Under the pieces are notes generated by a model. The model saw nothing but the letters and a program-made list of their open reading frames with translations. It had not been told where the DNA came from and ran no database searches. A stretch of 9,412 bases of DNA from Candidatus Poribacteria bacterium (GTDB lineage Bacteria; Poribacteria; WGA-4E; UBA9662). A program made the translations under genes and the position numbers. Location: NCBI GenBank assembly GCA_002729015.1, contig PBVO01000052.1:40539-49950 (forward strand). The letters are read 5' to 3'. Positions 6,138-9,412 of this stretch are shown here, one piece after another. How positions within the stretch are numbered: the first letter of the stretch is position 1; each line of letters begins with the position of its first letter.

Positions 6138-9100
6138 CCTTGAGTAAACGGTTCGTCGTTTATTTCTTGTTTTTTTTATCGTATCAGTTAATTTATGCAG
6201 GGCGCGATTGGCCATCATATCTTAACGGGCATCTAGATTTAACGGCTTCGCCTGTGGTTGGTCAAACGGCGACGCTTAGACTTCGATTGGAATCCAATTT
6301 AGCCGAATCGGTAAAAGTTGAGATCGTTTTTCGTCTACCCGATGGGATCATCGCAGAATTACCTGAACTGATAGAAAGTCAAGTCTACTTATCGGCTTAT
6401 GGATTTTCCACCAATAATTTGCCTATAAAGGTTGAACGGAAGGGAAATTATCCACTTCAGGCGTCGGTTTATGCTATCACCTCGATGGGACATCAATTCG
6501 TTGATCACTTCTACCTTTATTTACAAACTGACTTATACAATTCTAAGACATCACATGCTCCGATTGAGCATCATAATCAAGATGCCATACTTCCTGCACA
6601 GGTAAAAATCCAGCCTAGATTTGCAGGCTTAGGCATTTTGGTTAATGGACAATTACAATACTTTAATGACAATCAACGTAAGTTAAAACCTCTTCAACAG
6701 GTGAGAGTTAGCCTATACCAGAATCGACAAGAACTCGGGCGGACTTTTTCTGATGAAAATGGGCAATACCAATTTCAGTCGGTCAATATTAATCCTAATC
6801 AACCACCTCAACTACATGTAGTTATTACCACAGATAATCGGGTACTAACAGTTGTCAATCGCCGGTGGAAAACTTACGAATTTAAATCTGATATAGCTGC
6901 GGAGATCGCTAATGACCAAGAGGTGACGATCAACTTAACTTTATCAGCTACCAATGCTGACCGTGGTGTAGGTAATATCATTGATTCAATAATGAAAACC
7001 CACCTTTTCTTTGTTGATCAAGTTGGTTGGGAACGCTCCAAACCAATCCAAGTCACTTGGCCTGGTAGTGGTAAGGTTTCGTATTACTATGCTACTCAAT
7101 TTGGCGGGCGTGTAACTCGTGAAACATTGACTATTGCTGGTGGTGTCGACCAATGGCGTAGTATAACTATGTACCATGAATATGGTCATGCAGTAATGAT
7201 GGCAGCCTACAACTATGAATATAATAGTGTCCCACGTGGGCAATACCAGGGTGGTCATAGATTAGAAACAGTCTCTGATACCGGCTTTGCTCTTAGTGAA
7301 GGGTGGTCTGAATTTCTGGAAGCAGCTATAGATAATAGAGCCTTGAACGTAACCGGTCGGTGGGAAGATCAATTTCCCAACATCGAAACTAACACATGGT
7401 GGACGGGAAGCAATGATGGTAGTGGAAGTAATCGTGACGGTGGGATCGTGGAAGGTAGTGTTGCTAGTATTTTATGGGATGTTTTTGACACCAAAGAAAG
7501 TATAGATTTAACGCCAAATGAGGATGATGACCTAATCCACAACCGATTCGACTTAATCTGGAAAATTTTGGTAGAAGATAAGCCAAAAACAATTACTGAA
7601 ATAGCCATGTCTTGGCGAAAGAAAAACTTTCCACAATTAGATGATTTAGAGGATATTTACGCTACTCATCATGCATTATCCAAGCCTAATGAGCCGCCTC
7701 AGTTCAGGTTCGTTTTTCCCAGTGAAGATAATACTCTCATCAATAAATCACTACAAATTGAATGGGAAGCTGATGACCCTGATGGAGACAATTTCTTTGT
7801 AGACCTTTACTACGATATTGACCAAAATACGCAGCGTGCTAATCCGATTAAAACTGGTATAAGTTCCACAGTTTCTGTTTTTAACTGGAATACAGTTTTT
7901 GTATTTGATGGACAATACTATCTCTTAGCACGAGTTAAAGATGAAAGAGGAGAATTAACCAGCATTTATTCTGATACAATGGTGATTGTAGATCATACGC
8001 CTTTGTTGCCACCAAAAATCGAATCCCCAACCCATCCTGAATCTGGTCTGTGGTACAAAAATAGCTCGCCCACTTTTTATTTCTTGACCACTCCTGAAGT
8101 TATGAGTAGCCGCCGTTACAGTTTCGTACTTGACCATAACGCCAAAACTAATCCAGATACCATTTCTGACCCTTTGATTAGAAATAACCAACTCACGCTA
8201 AAAGGCCTGAATGACGGTGAATGGTGGCTACACCTAAGAGCGAAAGATAAGCTGGATTACTGGACTGATACTAGCCACTTCAGAATAAAAATTGACAATA
8301 CGCCACCTGGATTAGTTGAGTCAATAGAATGGTCAGTACCAGAAATTTTAACCCCTCCCAATCAACCAACACCGGCTCAACGAGAAATCGTTTTGTCTTG
8401 GCCAATGCTATTCGAAGTAAGTGGAATTGACCATTACCTTGTCCAGATAGATGTCGATGATCGGACATTTTCGAACCCGAATAAGTTATGGATTGACACG
8501 AAGATTGGAGAATTAAAAGCTTATGGAAGCCACGTGGATTTTTCTTTTTTAGGTACAGCTGGTTACAAGTATTATGCTCGAATCAAAGCAGTCAACGGTG
8601 TGGGACAGGAGAGTAACTGGAGCCAAGTATTCGGTCCTATTTTGGTAGAAGATTTTCCAGCTTGGGATTTAAATCAAGATGGGTTAGTAGATATTATGGA
8701 CTTGGTTTATGTTGCTAAATTCTTTGGTCAGCCACGCCCACCGATTATTCACCCAACGCCAGACATTAATGGTGATGGAAGTGTTAATATTTTCGATATT
8801 ATATTAGTTGCTAGGCATTTTGGAAGTGGTACCGTTGCCAGTCCGCAGTTAGAGCAAATATTATCCAAATTGGAAACAAAAGCTAAAAATAATACATTAC
8901 TAATTTCACATGCTAACCAACTAGGACAGAATTTCCCAAACCCATTCAATCCTGAAACCTGGATTCCGTACTATCTAGCTCAACCCTCTCAGGTAACTAT
9001 TACAATCTATGACGCTAATGGACAGGTAGTTAACCGATTGGACTTGGGCTGGAAATTGGCCGGTTCCTACCAGTCAAGGCAAAATGCGGCCTATTGGGAT

Positions 9101-9202
9101 GGTAGAAATAAGTTGGGAGAACCAGTGGCTTCAGGCGTTTATTTTTATACTATCAGAGCTGGGAAATACAGCGATACCCGAAAAATGCTATTAATGAAGT
9201 AG
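6113..9202 (+). CDS. Exported modular zinc metallopeptidase with dockerin and C-terminal sorting-like domain
   Basis: This is a secreted multidomain protein of 1029 residues. A signal peptide (hydrophobic 13-29, cleavage near IYA-GRD) is followed by a beta-rich N-terminal domain (about 40-140). A carboxypeptidase-regulatory/CNA-B-like module (about 192-245, RVSLYQNRQELGRTFSDENGQYQF) comes next. The peptidase region has the zinc motif HEYGH (355-359), with ALSEGWSEF downstream supplying Glu396 or Glu400 as the likely third ligand, as in gluzincins, and then GGIVEGSVASILWDVFD. Three Ig/FN3-like modules follow (about 527-632, 633-738 and 740-845). A type I dockerin has two calcium-binding repeats beginning DLNQDG (852) and DINGDG (884). 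The last 93 residues (from about 937) hold NFPNPFNPETWIP...YWDGRN...SGVYFYT and resemble FlgD-Ig or T9SS C-terminal domains. The substrate is unknown. The ATG at 6113 lacks a ribosome binding site; an in-frame TTG at 6140, just past the upstream stop, is an alternative that keeps the signal peptide. Confidence 0.88.
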   Translation: MVKDSQRIALSKRFVVYFLFFLSYQLIYAGRDWPSYLNGHLDLTASPVVGQTATLRLRLESNLAESVKVEIVFRLPDGIIAELPELIESQVYLSAYGFSTNNLPIKVERKGNYPLQASVYAITSMGHQFVDHFYLYLQTDLYNSKTSHAPIEHHNQDAILPAQVKIQPRFAGLGILVNGQLQYFNDNQRKLKPLQQVRVSLYQNRQELGRTFSDENGQYQFQSVNINPNQPPQLHVVITTDNRVLTVVNRRWKTYEFKSDIAAEIANDQEVTINLTLSATNADRGVGNIIDSIMKTHLFFVDQVGWERSKPIQVTWPGSGKVSYYYATQFGGRVTRETLTIAGGVDQWRSITMYHEYGHAVMMAAYNYEYNSVPRGQYQGGHRLETVSDTGFALSEGWSEFLEAAIDNRALNVTGRWEDQFPNIETNTWWTGSNDGSGSNRDGGIVEGSVASILWDVFDTKESIDLTPNEDDDLIHNRFDLIWKILVEDKPKTITEIAMSWRKKNFPQLDDLEDIYATHHALSKPNEPPQFRFVFPSEDNTLINKSLQIEWEADDPDGDNFFVDLYYDIDQNTQRANPIKTGISSTVSVFNWNTVFVFDGQYYLLARVKDERGELTSIYSDTMVIVDHTPLLPPKIESPTHPESGLWYKNSSPTFYFLTTPEVMSSRRYSFVLDHNAKTNPDTISDPLIRNNQLTLKGLNDGEWWLHLRAKDKLDYWTDTSHFRIKIDNTPPGLVESIEWSVPEILTPPNQPTPAQREIVLSWPMLFEVSGIDHYLVQIDVDDRTFSNPNKLWIDTKIGELKAYGSHVDFSFLGTAGYKYYARIKAVNGVGQESNWSQVFGPILVEDFPAWDLNQDGLVDIMDLVYVAKFFGQPRPPIIHPTPDINGDGSVNIFDIILVARHFGSGTVASPQLEQILSKLETKAKNNTLLISHANQLGQNFPNPFNPETWIPYYLAQPSQVTITIYDANGQVVNRLDLGWKLAGSYQSRQNAAYWDGRNKLGEPVASGVYFYTIRAGKYSDTRKMLLMK

Positions 9203-9285
9203 GCTTTTTTGATCCTATAATCCATCAGTGCTGTGAAAGTCCAAACAGGTCAAATAATTTAGTTTGCAGGCTACATAAAGTTCAA

Positions 9286-9411
9286 TTAACCGGATTCTGG
9301 GTTGCTCTCTAAATTTGCTTTTAATTTTTGAATCGATCGATTGGCCCTTAGGATTCCATCTATCTTGACTAGAGTATTTAGCTTAGTAAGGGTCAATCGG
9401 CGCATCATTGC
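9286..9411 (-). CDS. Possible 3' end of a minus-strand gene, cut by the right edge
   Basis: Reading leftward from the right edge, one minus-strand frame is open for 41 codons before TAA at 9288-9286. It reads AMMRRLTLTKLNTLVKIDG and ends in NLESNPESG, an amphipathic lysine- and leucine-rich tail with a polar end that looks like a plausible protein C-terminus. The other two minus frames stop within a few codons. I recognise no family. The placement, convergent to the metallopeptidase gene with an 83-nt spacer, is reasonable. The length is short enough that chance cannot be excluded. Confidence 0.35.
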   Translation of the reverse strand, partial: AMMRRLTLTKLNTLVKIDGILRANRSIQKLKANLESNPESG

Positions 9412-9412
9412 T

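Noticed and set aside
9331..9342. 12-bp palindrome AATCGATCGATT
   Set aside because: A short AT-rich palindrome made of tandem ATCG units, with no promoter context and inside a possible coding frame. Likely chance.

Overview
The window is an AT-leaning bacterial chromosome segment made mostly of housekeeping genes, with one accessory-looking exported-protein module on the right. No mobile element, CRISPR array or phage gene is visible. The best clue to the host is the C-terminus of the large exported protein: an NFPNPFNPETWIP-type beta-sandwich ending in SGVYFYT...RKMLLMK, preceded by a dockerin. From memory this style is common in Candidatus Poribacteria and related uncultured marine or sponge-associated bacteria. 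That placement is inference and is untested here. Shine-Dalgarno motifs are weak or absent before several genes (hisF, recO, aroA, PAP2), which would fit such a lineage.

Left part (1-1477, all minus strand): a tRNA-Pro(CGG), then recO (recombinational repair), whose stop overlaps the start of hisF (histidine biosynthesis) by 7 nt. hisF runs off the left edge. It keeps Asp11 but carries Asp at position 103 and Gln at position 130, where the studied enzymes have Asn and Asp.

Middle part (1661-5180): a SRAP-domain protein (YedK/HMCES type, minus strand) is divergent from a plus-strand pair. The first gene of the pair is a MoaD-MoaE fusion (both subunits of molybdopterin synthase in one chain) and the second is aroA (EPSP synthase), 20 nt apart. 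Convergent to aroA is an exported PAP2-family phosphatase.

Right part (5306-9202, plus strand): a good sigma70-like promoter (TTGAAA-18-TATACT) overlaps a perfect 44-nt palindrome built from two 13-nt palindromes spaced 21 bp apart, laid out like an operator. It drives a TTG-started exported protein of unknown function. That gene overlaps by 25 nt a 1029-residue exported zinc metallopeptidase with HEYGH, Ig/FN3-like modules, a two-repeat dockerin and a C-terminal sorting-like domain. I read this as one regulated two-gene export unit, the most unusual part of the window. The right edge may hold the 3' end of a minus-strand gene.
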